A stretch of DNA of 64,000 bases. Origin: Xylanibacter muris (GTDB lineage: Bacteria > Bacteroidota > Bacteroidia > Bacteroidales > Bacteroidaceae). Within the stretch, counting starts at the first letter, position 1. Every line of letters begins with the position of its first letter. The stretch covers positions 1 through 64,000 of the forward strand of contig NZ_JABKKF010000015.1 of assembly GCF_013166605.1 (NCBI RefSeq). The letters are read 5' to 3'. Below are positions 10,573 to 20,602 of this stretch, in pieces. Under the pieces are notes generated by a model. It searched no databases and had not been told where the DNA came from. It was given only the letters and a program-made list of their open reading frames with translations. The position numbers and the translations under genes are program-made.

Positions 10573-10944
10573 ATTAAATCAGCAGACTTATAACTTTATA
10601 AAAAGCAAGGGAAATTGCAACAATAGGTTATCAAAGACTTGCGCGTATGTCAAGGAATTAATCTATTCAAGTGCTGCATAAAACTCAGATAAATAATCTA
10701 TGGCATAATGAAAGATAATGCAAACCAGACGCAATAAAGCTCGCTTCAGATTGCAAATGGCCATTTATCCGGAGCAAAGATAAAGATAAAATCTGAAAAT
10801 AGAATGACAAAATCCGGAAATATTAATTGCAACCTAAAGATTTAACGGCCGGGATTTTGTCGGATAAAAAAAGTATGATACATTTGCAGCTGCGGAACAG
10901 CGGTTTCGGAAAACAGCGGTTTCGCAACAAAAACGAAAAAAGAC
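10573..10944. other. Gene-free spacer between divergent genes
   Basis: No coding potential seen. It holds the transporter promoter (separate entry). On the minus strand a TATCTTTG box (10777-10784) with TTTG at 10808-10811 (23-base spacing) could serve the small exported-protein gene. Confidence 0.4.
10856..10886 (+). promoter_or_regulatory. Bacteroidota-type promoter for the BASS transporter
   Basis: TTTG at 10856-10859 and TACATTTG at 10879-10886, separated by 19 bases, an exact match to the TTTG/TAnnTTTG consensus. The start codon is 58 bases downstream of the -7 box. Confidence 0.75.
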
Positions 10945-11901
10945 ATGAAACTTCTTAAGTTCATCAAAGACTGGATTCTTATTTTTGCCATTATTTCAGG
11001 AGTGGCCGGCTACTTTGCGTATGTGAACATCCCTTGTCTTGACTCCACCCGCAAGACGGCTCTTGCCACTGTGGAACTGATACAGCCAATGCTTATTTTC
11101 TCCATGCTTTTCCTTACATTCTGCAAGATTAACCCGAAGAAGCTGAAGCTTTGCGAATGGCACTGGTGGCTGCTGGCCTTCCAGTCAGGAATATTCCTGG
11201 TTCTGGGCGCCATTGTGATGACGATGCCCCGCAACGGCATGCGTATAATACTCGAAGGAGCGATGATATGCTTTATATGCCCTGTGGCAACGGCCGGTGC
11301 GGTGGTTACAAAAAAGTTAGGCGGTAATGCCGCGCACATCACCACCTACACAATTCTTATCAACCTCGTGGCCGCAACAATAATTCCTGCGGTCATTCCA
11401 TTTGTGCATCCGCAGCCTGCGATGTCGGCATTGGGCGCATCGGCACTGATACTCGGAAAGGTGTTTCCTCTGCTGCTCTTCCCGTTGCTGCTTGCCTTAC
11501 TAATAAGGAAAGCCCTGCCGCGACTTCATTTTACACTCTCACACTATCAAGGTCTTGCTTTCTATCTATGGGTGGTGGCACTGACACTTGCCACGGCCGT
11601 CACCACAAGATTCATCGTTCACAGCCACGTGCCGCTCTCAGTAGAATTAGGCCTCGTGGGCGTAGCTCTCGTAAGCTGCATCCTGCAGTTTATGACAGGA
11701 TGGAAAATAGGCCGGATATATGGCGACAAGGTCACGGCCGGACAGTCGTTGGGCCAGAAGAACACGGTGCTTGCCATCTGGATCGGCTATACGTTCTTCA
11801 CCCCTATAACATCTGTAGCAGGAGGATTCTACAGCATCTTCCACAATGTGATAAACTCATACCAACTATATATGCATGCCAACAGGAACAAGCATGCATA
11901 A
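10945..11901 (+). CDS. BASS (bile acid:sodium symporter)-type membrane transporter
   Basis: 318 residues with about nine to ten hydrophobic segments and almost no soluble part. The family is suggested by the pattern of 10 helices and by the conserved C-terminal block TAGQSLGQKNTVLAIWIGY followed by FTPITSVAGGFYSIFHN, which resembles the GlxN/QN-containing crossover region of BASS proteins. An earlier block, CPVATAGAVVTKKLGGN, fits the first crossover motif. The likely role is sodium-coupled uptake of an organic anion at the inner membrane; the substrate cannot be read from sequence. It is monocistronic, with its own promoter and a shared bidirectional terminator. Confidence 0.7.
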   Translation: MKLLKFIKDWILIFAIISGVAGYFAYVNIPCLDSTRKTALATVELIQPMLIFSMLFLTFCKINPKKLKLCEWHWWLLAFQSGIFLVLGAIVMTMPRNGMRIILEGAMICFICPVATAGAVVTKKLGGNAAHITTYTILINLVAATIIPAVIPFVHPQPAMSALGASALILGKVFPLLLFPLLLALLIRKALPRLHFTLSHYQGLAFYLWVVALTLATAVTTRFIVHSHVPLSVELGLVGVALVSCILQFMTGWKIGRIYGDKVTAGQSLGQKNTVLAIWIGYTFFTPITSVAGGFYSIFHNVINSYQLYMHANRNKHA

Positions 11902-11965
11902 AGACATATACAACAGATACATATATGCATCAGACATATACATTAGACATATATATGCATCAGAC

Positions 11966-12203
11966 ACATCGCAAAGCGATGTCCCTACATGTGTCAGGGT
12001 TCTGCATAAGCACCTGATACCTCTATGTTCCATCCCTTTTCCTCCCCTTCGGGGAGGGCAGGAGGGGCTTCTTTCCCAACGAGGACGTTAGGAGGGTTTT
12101 CATACCACAAGTAGGGACGTGCCTTTGGCACGTGTCAAACGGCAACATCCCTCCAATGAACAAACTCGGCATAGTATACATCGTACACATCGCAAAGCGA
12201 TGT
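11966..12203. repeat. Intergenic hairpin repeat (family member, about 1.2 units)
   Basis: Contains four small palindromes with 7-bp arms and 3-base loops: ACATCGC-AAA-GCGATGT at 11966-11982, CCTCCCC-TTC-GGGGAGG at 12041-12057, ACGTGCC-TTT-GGCACGT at 12117-12133, and the first type again at 12187-12203. The order and spacing match the tandem units at 31656-32180. It lies between convergent genes; frames through it are accidental. Confidence 0.75.
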
Positions 12204-12246
12204 CCATACTCGTTTAACATCTTCATTGTGTGATTTTCAATAACAA

Positions 12247-12291
12247 AATAAAATGCCATTTCAAAATCTGGTTTTGAAATGGCATTTTATT
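12247..12291. terminator. Bidirectional terminator between transporter and fibronectin-III gene
   Basis: Perfect 20-bp inverted repeat (12247-12266 with 12272-12291) around a 5-base loop. A-rich on the left and T-rich on the right, so it can stop transcripts from both convergent genes. Confidence 0.8.
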
Positions 12292-12375
12292 ATTTGAAAG
12301 CTTCAAACCGTAAGCTCTTCACGAAGGCCTTTTAATGTTTATAAACCCTCATAAGGCATTATATACGGTCCTCCG

Positions 12376-14217
12376 TCACTTAGCCGTCAGCTTAACAGCC
12401 TTACCTCCTACTTTCACAATCACAAACCTGTCGCCAACATTAATGTCGGTAGTACCGGCAGCGGCATTCACCTTTGCAATCATCTGTCCGCCCATGCCGT
12501 AAACTTCAATCTCGCTGTCGGTATCCAGCGTGACGGAAACGACTCCTCCGGCAGCGGAAACCGTGGCATTGCAATCCACAGAACTTATGCATGTCGATAT
12601 GAGTTTCACATCAACCGTATTGGAGTTTGCAGACAGTATAGGCACAATATTAAAATTCTGCACGGTTCTTCCCACAGCCTGCACATTGTACGAATAATCG
12701 AAATCCGAATTAGGATTATCAAGCTCAACACCGCACGATGTATCGTCGATGTCTTCCTTCTTTAGGATAAGACTGGTCAGTTTCTCGCCTGCCTTCAGTT
12801 TCTGCATGATGCTGATCTCATCGATAAACAGCTTGTTGTCTCCTCCATACTCAACGCTTATGGACGAGTTGGTTGTTCCCTTGGTAAACTCAACGTCATA
12901 GCCGGCAAAGCCCTCTTCAAGAGTAACCTGCTTTTTTTCCACCTCTTCTTCACCGGAATACAGTATGATGTCTATCTTTGCACCGGCATAATAACGTCCG
13001 AAAGAACCTTCCGCCATTCTGACCTTATATGTGAACACGCCTCCGTTCTTCGACAAGTCAAGCTCGGGAGTGACTACACTGCCCTTGTCTCCATAAGGTG
13101 ATATGCCTATATGTCCGGCCGCATAGCAGTCGTTGACAGCAAACCATCCGGGCTGCCTGGTATAGCTGTCGAGATACTCCTGAGTACGTCCGAATTCAAC
13201 GCTTTCAAGCGTTCCTGCGGTAACTCCGGAAAAATCTTCAGATATTACGGCAACCTCCCTGTCATCGGCAAGCGTCTCTGTCTGATATACATTAAGGATA
13301 TATGTCATGGCATCTTCCACAGGCTCCCAGTTTGCGACAAATCCGGTCTGCGACACCTTTGTGGCCTCCTTGGCCACAGGAGCACCGATAGCATCGATAA
13401 CCTTCACGACCTCGATTTCGTTAGAATAGTCAGACACACCTCCGTTTTCCTTTCTCGCGCGTACAGTATAATAATATGTCTTGCCTTTCACCAGACCGGT
13501 TACAGTCATGAAAGTATTCTTGACAGTCTCGTCCTTAAGGAGATAATCCTTGTCTCCGGTCACGGTCTTTGTATATACGTCAAGCAGGTAGTCTGTGGCT
13601 CCGGTCACTTTCGACCATGATGCAGAGAACGACTCATCATCAGCCCTTGAAGGCTGGTTTGCCGTAGGTGCGGAAATAAGGTTCGGACTTGTCTCAACCT
13701 TTATCTCATCAAGCAATATACCCTCCGTCATGGGCTTCAGCTCAATATAAGAGCTCGAAGAGCCTCTATCAAGCACAAACGACAGCGTATGCCACTCGCC
13801 ATCCTCAAGAAAGATCTGCTTTGACGACATATAGCCCAATGCCAAAGTGACCAAATCGCCATAGCTTGCCACACTCTTTATTCTCAGTGTGACCTTCACC
13901 GTTCCGCCGTTGGCAGACATATTGTAGTTGGCTGTGCGGATATAGCTTCCCGCCGCGCCCAGGGTACCGATCCTGAGCATGCCTCCTGCCTCAAACACAT
14001 TAGCCCCTCTCCATCCCTTGAGAGTATTGCCCAACTTGCAGTTATAACTTGGTGTAGAGATGTCTGTCGTACCAGGCTCTGTCTCGGAACCTTCCGTAAA
14101 GGCATCGAAGTTCTCACTCATTATCACTTCCAACCCATCATCTGCCTGGGCATGCCCGGACAGGAAACAAACGCAAAGCAACAATGCAGTGAAAAGTAGC
14201 TTTCTTGTCATATTCAT
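12376..14217 (-). CDS. Secreted fibronectin type III protein, probable type IX cargo
   Basis: 613 residues. A signal peptide (MTRKLLFTALLLCVCFLSGHAQA) is followed by a beta-sandwich-like region (SENFDAF...GWRGANVFEAGG, about residues 33-180), two fibronectin-III domains (about 183-275 and 278-330 onward, with SASWSKVTGATDYLLDVY and VANWEPVEDAMTYILNVYQ), a second SEDFSG sandwich region (about 328-470) and a C-terminal strand set (IEVYGMGGQMIAKV, INVGDRFVIVKVGGKAVKL) that resembles a type IX sorting end. It is therefore most likely a surface or released protein. There are no catalytic motifs. Met3 is an equally good start. Monocistronic, with its own promoter. Confidence 0.7.
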   Translation of the reverse strand: MNMTRKLLFTALLLCVCFLSGHAQADDGLEVIMSENFDAFTEGSETEPGTTDISTPSYNCKLGNTLKGWRGANVFEAGGMLRIGTLGAAGSYIRTANYNMSANGGTVKVTLRIKSVASYGDLVTLALGYMSSKQIFLEDGEWHTLSFVLDRGSSSSYIELKPMTEGILLDEIKVETSPNLISAPTANQPSRADDESFSASWSKVTGATDYLLDVYTKTVTGDKDYLLKDETVKNTFMTVTGLVKGKTYYYTVRARKENGGVSDYSNEIEVVKVIDAIGAPVAKEATKVSQTGFVANWEPVEDAMTYILNVYQTETLADDREVAVISEDFSGVTAGTLESVEFGRTQEYLDSYTRQPGWFAVNDCYAAGHIGISPYGDKGSVVTPELDLSKNGGVFTYKVRMAEGSFGRYYAGAKIDIILYSGEEEVEKKQVTLEEGFAGYDVEFTKGTTNSSISVEYGGDNKLFIDEISIMQKLKAGEKLTSLILKKEDIDDTSCGVELDNPNSDFDYSYNVQAVGRTVQNFNIVPILSANSNTVDVKLISTCISSVDCNATVSAAGGVVSVTLDTDSEIEVYGMGGQMIAKVNAAAGTTDINVGDRFVIVKVGGKAVKLTAK

Positions 14218-14263
14218 TTCTTTTTGTTAATAAATAAATTACATAAAATTTTTATACTTACGG

Positions 14264-14293
14264 CAAAGTTAATGTTTTTTGTCTAATCCCAAT
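14264..14293 (-). promoter_or_regulatory. Promoter of the fibronectin-III gene
   Basis: Read on the minus strand: ATTG (14290-14293), 18 bases, TAACTTTG (14264-14271), 47 bases before the start codon. The -7 box matches the Bacteroidota consensus exactly; the -33 box has one mismatch. Confidence 0.6.
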
Positions 14294-14498
14294 CATTTTA
14301 CGCAGTAACGCGGCCGCATTTTTTGCTTTTTTTCGATTTACAGGAAAAACGACCGGCAGGAAAGTTATAATTTAGAGACACGCGTCCATATATAATATAT
14401 AAATGTAAAACGTCAGAAAAAGCCATTTAACAATGCCCATAAAAAAACATATCTGTAGTATTTTTGAAATAGTTTTACGTTTTATCGGTAATGTAAAA

Positions 14499-14596
14499 TT
14501 CTCTGTTGATGAATGGCCTATTCATGCTCAATGAACATGCTATTCATCAACAGAGAACAGGCTATTCATCAAGCATGAATGGCATGTTCATTTCCG
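14499..14596. repeat. Array of ATTCAT/ATGAAT palindromes
   Basis: Two adjacent foldbacks. The first has 16-bp perfect arms (TTCTCTGTTGATGAAT at 14499-14514 against 14542-14557) and an inner TTCAT/ATGAA pairing. The second is GAACA-GC-ATTCAT against ATGAAT-GC-TGTTC (14555-14589). It lies between divergent transcription units, about 150 bases before the thiamine promoter. Confidence 0.7.
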
Positions 14597-14745
14597 GCAT
14601 CTTTTTGTTTATTGTTAACGTATTGTATATCAATGAGTTATATAATCATCAAAATCAAGCAGGAATGAGCGCAAGAAGCACTGCGAATTTTTATTACATA
14701 TTTATTGTTCCGTCAATCGGAACAGGCAAAAAAAGTCATTAAAAG

Positions 14746-14777
14746 TTTCCCTGATAATAATAAAAACGTTAACTTTG
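14746..14777 (+). promoter_or_regulatory. Promoter of the thiamine operon
   Basis: TTTC (14746-14749), 20 bases, TAACTTTG (14770-14777). The start of transcription would be about 20 bases upstream of the TPP aptamer. Confidence 0.65.
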
Positions 14778-14803
14778 CAGCCATCGAGAATCAGTCGGAC
14801 GAC

Positions 14804-14881
14804 TGTAAGGGGTGCTCGGACGTTTGTCCGGGCTGAGATTATACCCATGAAACCTGATCCGGATAATGCCGGCGTAGGAAT
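14804..14881 (+). promoter_or_regulatory. TPP riboswitch (THI element)
   Basis: The conserved aptamer parts are present in order: GGGGTGCT (14809-14816), GCTGAGATTATACCC (14832-14845 region), ACCTGATCCGGATAATGCC and GGCGTAGGAA. It senses thiamine pyrophosphate and should repress the downstream thi genes when the vitamin is abundant. No obvious terminator follows directly, and the first gene starts about 330 bases later. Confidence 0.93.
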
Positions 14882-15208
14882 ATTTTCCATCCGCATCTTT
14901 ATATCCTAATGTGCAGAGAGCATAGTATGATGACCCTCAAACTCTCCTAAGGGAAAGAAAGTGTCCCTCAAACTCCCCGAAATGGAGAGAATGGAAGAGT
15001 ATATTGGAATATTCCGAATCCGCGACGTGAAGCCCCTCCTGACCTCCCCAAAGGGGAGGAAAAGGGATAGAATGTGGAGGTATCAGGTGCGTATGCAGAA
15101 TCAGCAACGCCCGGCTTGCTCAAATATTGTCATGTCGAGAAAAGGCACCGACAACGGCAACCAAAACAGGAAAAGAGACATCAAAAAAACTATCTAAATA
15201 TATAAAGA
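14882..15208 (+). other. Unusually long leader between TPP aptamer and thiG
   Basis: There is no convincing gene in these 327 bases. Two imperfect copies of CCCTCAAACTC... (14934 and 14965 areas) are followed by an inverted fragment of the intergenic repeat family (15031-15100). A 78-codon frame at 14961-15197 runs through the repeat and is most likely accidental. How the riboswitch acts over this distance is not evident. Confidence 0.5.
15031..15100 (-). repeat. Inverted partial copy of the intergenic hairpin repeat
   Basis: The reverse complement reads GCACCTGATACC, then CCACATTCTATCCCTTTTCC, then a CCTCCCC-TTT-GGGGAGG hairpin and CAGGAGGGGCT, the same order as at 32085-32140 and 12010-12067. 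Confidence 0.7.
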
Positions 15209-15985
15209 ATGGAAAAACTGATTATTTCCGGAAAGGAATTTAACTCACGCCTGTTTCTCGGAACAGGCAAGTTCAGCTCAAACGCAATCATGGCCGAAGC
15301 CATAAAGGCCTCGGAAACACAAATGGTGACAATGGCCATGAAACGCATAGACCTCAACGATGACAACGACGACATGCTCGCACACATTGCCGTCCCGGGC
15401 ATACAGCTGCTGCCCAACACATCGGGCACGAGAAATGCCGAAGAGGCGGTGTTTGCCGCAAAGATGTCACGTGAGGCATTCGGCACAAACTGGCTGAAAC
15501 TGGAAATTCACCCTGACCCGCGATACCTGCTGCCCGACCCTGTAGAAACACTGAAAGCCACAGAAATGCTCGTAAAGGAAGGATTCGTTGTGCTGCCGTA
15601 CTGCCAGGCCGATCCCGTGCTGTGCAAAAGACTGGCTGAGGCCGGTGCGGCAACGGTCATGCCGCTTGCAGCACCAATAGGCACAAACAAAGGTCTCCGC
15701 ACACGCGACTTCCTGAACATAATCATCGAGGAGGCCACCGTTCCGGTCATTGTCGACGCAGGAATAGGAGTGCCAAGCGATGCCGCAGCGGCAATGGAAA
15801 TCGGAGCGGATGCCGTGCTTGTAAACACGGCGATATCCGTGGCCGGTGACCCTGTGGCCATGGCAAGCGCATTCAAAAAGGCCGTGGAGGCCGGACGGGA
15901 GGCATACGAGGCCGGACCGGCCATACAGCCCGCAACCTTTCAAGCTGAGGCCAGCTCACCGCTGACCGCATTCCTCAACAACTGA
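15209..15985 (+). CDS. thiG: Thiazole synthase ThiG
   Basis: 258 residues, the usual ThiG length. ThiG builds the thiazole phosphate ring from 1-deoxyxylulose-5-phosphate, dehydroglycine and the sulfur carried by ThiS thiocarboxylate. Visible family marks: FLGTGKFSS near the N-terminus, the WLKLEIHPD block holding the Schiff-base lysine, [23 protein letters not shown] and the phosphate-binding end [31 protein letters not shown] (given here in pieces: [17 protein letters not shown]). It is the first gene of the riboswitch-controlled operon; the ThiS partner and the dehydroglycine source ThiH follow. Confidence 0.95.
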   Translation: MEKLIISGKEFNSRLFLGTGKFSSNAIMAEAIKASETQMVTMAMKRIDLNDDNDDMLAHIAVPGIQLLPNTSGTRNAEEAVFAAKMSREAFGTNWLKLEIHPDPRYLLPDPVETLKATEMLVKEGFVVLPYCQADPVLCKRLAEAGAATVMPLAAPIGTNKGLRTRDFLNIIIEEATVPVIVDAGIGVPSDAAAAMEIGADAVLVNTAISVAGDPVAMASAFKKAVEAGREAYEAGPAIQPATFQAEASSPLTAFLNN

Positions 15986-16016
15986 TAAAAAACAACATAA
16001 GAAATGCCCTTATACT

Positions 16017-16217
16017 ATGAATGTAAAAATAAACAACGAGACTGCAAACCTCAATGAAGGCACAACGGTGGCTACCCTTGCCGGGAGCCGCAATCTTCCG
16101 GAACGCGGCATTGCCATAGCCATAAACAACGAAATGGTGCCGCGCGGAGAATGGGCCGTACGGAAAATCTGCGACGGCGACGACATCGTGATACTTAAGG
16201 CCTTCTGCGGAGGGTAG
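16017..16217 (+). CDS. thiS: Sulfur carrier protein ThiS
   Basis: 66 residues, a ubiquitin-like fold protein. The chain ends in the required Gly-Gly (ILKAFCGG), which is adenylated by a ThiF-type enzyme and then converted to a thiocarboxylate that donates sulfur to the ThiG reaction. The N-terminal INNETANLNEGTTVATL is typical. It lies 31 bases after thiG; in most Bacteroidota the carrier comes first, so the order here is different. Confidence 0.93.
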   Translation: MNVKINNETANLNEGTTVATLAGSRNLPERGIAIAINNEMVPRGEWAVRKICDGDDIVILKAFCGG

Positions 16218-16222
16218 GACAA

Positions 16223-16253
16223 AATTGCCGGTATACGGCATGCACCGGCAATT
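16223..16253 (+). other. Hairpin between thiS and thiH
   Basis: Perfect 10-bp inverted repeat AATTGCCGGT (16223-16232) with 16244-16253, an 11-base loop and no T-run. It is probably an mRNA-stabilising or processing structure inside the operon rather than a terminator. Confidence 0.55.
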
Positions 16254-16297
16254 CATCTACAGTTATCAGACAAAAACAGCAAAAAAGAAACGAAAAA

Positions 16298-17422
16298 ATG
16301 TTTTATGACGAAATAAAGAAAATAAGCTGGGAAGAGACCACAGAGAAGATAATGGCAAAAACAGATGCCGACGTGCGCCGCGCATTGGCAAAGCCACATC
16401 CTTCCGTGGACGACTTCATGGCCATGGTGTCACCGGCAGCAGACAGATACCTGGAGCCGATGGCACGCCTGAGCCGCATGTATACAAGAGAGCGGTTCGG
16501 CAATACAATAAATATGTTCATACCTGTATATATCACAAACTCATGCGCCAACTCATGTGTATACTGCGGCTTTCATGTACAGAACAAGATGCCACGCACC
16601 ATACTGACCGAAGAAGAGATAGTGAGGGAGTATGAGGCAATAAAGAAACTCGGCCCGTTCGACAATCTGCTCGTGCTCACGGGCGAGAATCCGGCCAAGG
16701 CCGGTGTAGACTACATAGCACGTGCACTGGACCTGGCGAAGCCTTATTTCAACAATCTGCAGATAGAGGTGATGCCGCTGAGCCGCGAGGATTATGCCGG
16801 ATTGCGCAGGCATGGCCTCAACGGAGTAATATGCTTTCAGGAAACCTACAACGAGGCACGCTACAAGACGTATCATCCGCGCGGCCCGAAATCAAACTAC
16901 CAATGGCGGATAAACGGATACGACCGTATGGGAATGGCAGGAGTACACAAAATCGGAATGGGGGCGCTAATAGGACTGGAGGACTGGCGCACGGAGGTGA
17001 CCATGCTTGCATACCACCTGCGCTATCTCGAAAAGACATACTGGCGCACGCAATACAGTGTGAACTTCCCACGGATGAGGAAGGCCGACAACGGAGGCTT
17101 CCAGCCAAACGTGGAAATGACCGACCGCGAACTGGCACAGGTCACGTTTGCAATGAGGATATTCGACCGCGACGTGGACATATCGTACTCGACACGCGAG
17201 ACAAAAGAGGTGCGCAACAATATGGCCACACTCGGAGTGACGACCATGAGCGCGGAAAGCCACACCGATCCGGGAGGCTACAGCTGTCGCCCCGACTCTC
17301 TCGCACAGTTTGACGTGAGCGACGAACGCACGGCAAGGGAGGTGGAAAGAGATCTGAAGACACTCGGAATGGAACCGGTATGGAAAAACTGGGACGCCGC
17401 CTTTGACAGGGCCGGACACTGA
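16298..17422 (+). CDS. thiH: 2-iminoacetate synthase ThiH (radical SAM tyrosine lyase)
   Basis: 374 residues. It cleaves tyrosine by radical SAM chemistry to p-cresol and dehydroglycine, the glycine-derived unit for the thiazole ring; this is the oxygen-sensitive alternative to ThiO and fits an anaerobe. The [4Fe-4S]-binding motif is CANSCVYC, with Cys83, Cys87 and Cys90. Other family marks include VLTGENPAKAG, EVMPLS and the C-terminal AESHTDPGGYS. It follows thiS after 80 bases that contain a hairpin. Confidence 0.95.
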   Translation: MFYDEIKKISWEETTEKIMAKTDADVRRALAKPHPSVDDFMAMVSPAADRYLEPMARLSRMYTRERFGNTINMFIPVYITNSCANSCVYCGFHVQNKMPRTILTEEEIVREYEAIKKLGPFDNLLVLTGENPAKAGVDYIARALDLAKPYFNNLQIEVMPLSREDYAGLRRHGLNGVICFQETYNEARYKTYHPRGPKSNYQWRINGYDRMGMAGVHKIGMGALIGLEDWRTEVTMLAYHLRYLEKTYWRTQYSVNFPRMRKADNGGFQPNVEMTDRELAQVTFAMRIFDRDVDISYSTRETKEVRNNMATLGVTTMSAESHTDPGGYSCRPDSLAQFDVSDERTAREVERDLKTLGMEPVWKNWDAAFDRAGH

Positions 17423-17462
17423 CAACAGCCGGGCACGGCCGCTAAACAAAAAGCATACAGAC

Positions 17463-18299
17463 ATGACAAAGAAATATATACCTATCCTCACTATAGCAGG
17501 AAGCGACAGCAGTGGAGGCGCAGGCATACAGGCCGACATAAAAACGATGTCGGCACTGGGATGCTATGCCGCATCGGCCATTACATCAATAACGGTACAG
17601 AACACAACGGGAGTGACGGCCGTGGAGGCCCTGCGTCCGGAAATAGTGGCCGGACAAATAAAGGCCGTCATGGACGACATACATCCGAAAAGCGTGAAAA
17701 TAGGCATGGTGAACGATACCGCCACAATAACGGCAATAGCCGAAGAACTACGCAGACACAATGAACCGGACTATCTCGTGATTGACCCTGTGATGGTATC
17801 CACAAGCGGCTCACGCCTGATGCAGGAAGACGCACTCGAAACATTCCGGAGGGAGCTTATGCCACTCGCTACGCTTCTCACTCCAAACATTCCTGAAGCC
17901 GAGGTGCTTTCAGGAGTAAGAATCAGCGATGACACGTCATGCGACGCGGCGGCAAGGGTCATTGCCAAAGCCATGAAAACAGGAGGATATATGCTGATAA
18001 AAGGCGGGCACACCGGTGGAAACGAGAAGCAGGACAGGCTGTACGACAGCAGCGGACTGTTTGTTACGGCATTTACACAGCATGCCATAGACACATGCAA
18101 CACCCATGGCACCGGATGCACCCTTTCATCCGCAGTCACATGCTATCTGGCAATGGGCATGCACATGGAAGAAGCCATCGGAAAGGCAAAGGAATATGTG
18201 AGCATGGCCATAGCCGCCGGAGCAGACGTCAGCATAGGAGGGGGACACGGTCCCGTGAACCATTTCTTCTGTCCTGAACCGATGCGGAAAACAAGATAA
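17463..18299 (+). CDS. thiD: Hydroxymethylpyrimidine (phosphate) kinase ThiD
   Basis: 278 residues from the ATG at 17463 (MTKKYIPILTIAGSDSSGG). An in-frame ATG at 17403 would overlap the end of thiH and add 20 residues without homology, so it was not used. ThiD phosphorylates HMP to HMP-P and HMP-PP. Visible marks: GSDSSGGAGIQADIKTM (ribokinase-fold N-terminal motif), DPVMVSTSGSRL, LTPNIPEAE, LIKGGH and the anion-hole HGTGCTLSSAV near the C-terminus. Confidence 0.95.
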   Translation: MTKKYIPILTIAGSDSSGGAGIQADIKTMSALGCYAASAITSITVQNTTGVTAVEALRPEIVAGQIKAVMDDIHPKSVKIGMVNDTATITAIAEELRRHNEPDYLVIDPVMVSTSGSRLMQEDALETFRRELMPLATLLTPNIPEAEVLSGVRISDDTSCDAAARVIAKAMKTGGYMLIKGGHTGGNEKQDRLYDSSGLFVTAFTQHAIDTCNTHGTGCTLSSAVTCYLAMGMHMEEAIGKAKEYVSMAIAAGADVSIGGGHGPVNHFFCPEPMRKTR

Positions 18300-18314
18300 A
18301 AAAACAATCATGAT

Positions 18315-18929
18315 ATGAAACAGATACAATTCATAACCCATGCCAACGCACGATTCGGATATGTGGAGGGCGCACTGATGGCAATAGAAGGAGGATGCCG
18401 GTGGATACAGCTCCGTATGAAGAACGCCACAGACGACGAGGTGAGACAGGCCGCAGGAAAAATAATGCCCGCATGCAAGGCGAATGATGCAGTATTCCTG
18501 CTTGACGACCGCGTGGAACTCGCTATGGAACTGAAGACCGACGGCGTGCATCTGGGAAAAAACGACATGCCCGTGGACGAGGCGCGGAGAATCATGGGAG
18601 AACAGTTCATCATAGGCGGCACGGCAAACACGTTCGAGGATATAGAACGGCTATGCTCACAAGGCACCGACTATATAGGATGCGGACCGTTCAAATTTAC
18701 CACGACAAAGGAAAAGCTGGCTCCGGTGCTCGGCACGGACGGCTACAGGACCATCATGGCAAAGATGAAAGAAAAAGGGATTAACATACCTGTAGTGGCG
18801 ATAGGAGGAATAACCTTTGACGATATAGCAGACATAATGCAGACAGGAATAGACGGAATAGCGCTGAGCGGAGCCGTGCTGAACGCAGGAAATCCTGTGG
18901 AGGAAATGAAGAAAATCATAAGTCTGTGA
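18315..18929 (+). CDS. thiE: Thiamine-phosphate synthase ThiE
   Basis: 204 residues. It joins HMP-PP and thiazole phosphate to give thiamine phosphate. The TIM-barrel marks are in order: WIQLRMKN (pyrophosphate binding), LLDDRVELA, GVHLGKNDMPVDEAR, IGGTANT, DYIGCGPFKFTTTK (the GP-F-T-TK loop is complete) and VAIGGI. It begins 15 bases after thiD. This is the canonical of the two ThiE-like proteins in the operon. Confidence 0.95.
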   Translation: MKQIQFITHANARFGYVEGALMAIEGGCRWIQLRMKNATDDEVRQAAGKIMPACKANDAVFLLDDRVELAMELKTDGVHLGKNDMPVDEARRIMGEQFIIGGTANTFEDIERLCSQGTDYIGCGPFKFTTTKEKLAPVLGTDGYRTIMAKMKEKGINIPVVAIGGITFDDIADIMQTGIDGIALSGAVLNAGNPVEEMKKIISL

Positions 18930-18951
18930 CATCCCACGGACAAATGAATAA

Positions 18952-20571
<1,620 letters not shown>

Positions 20572-20602
20572 TGACACCACATCGGCAGAAGAAATCCGAA
20601 AT

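Noticed and set aside
11568-12017. 149-residue + frame overlapping the transporter end
   Set aside because: Shadow frame that extends into repeat sequence; the transporter frame has proper membrane helices and a conserved C-terminus.
14961-15197. 78-residue frame in the thiamine leader
   Set aside because: Passes through the inverted repeat fragment (PLLTSPKGRKRD is the usual translation of such repeats); no homology pattern.
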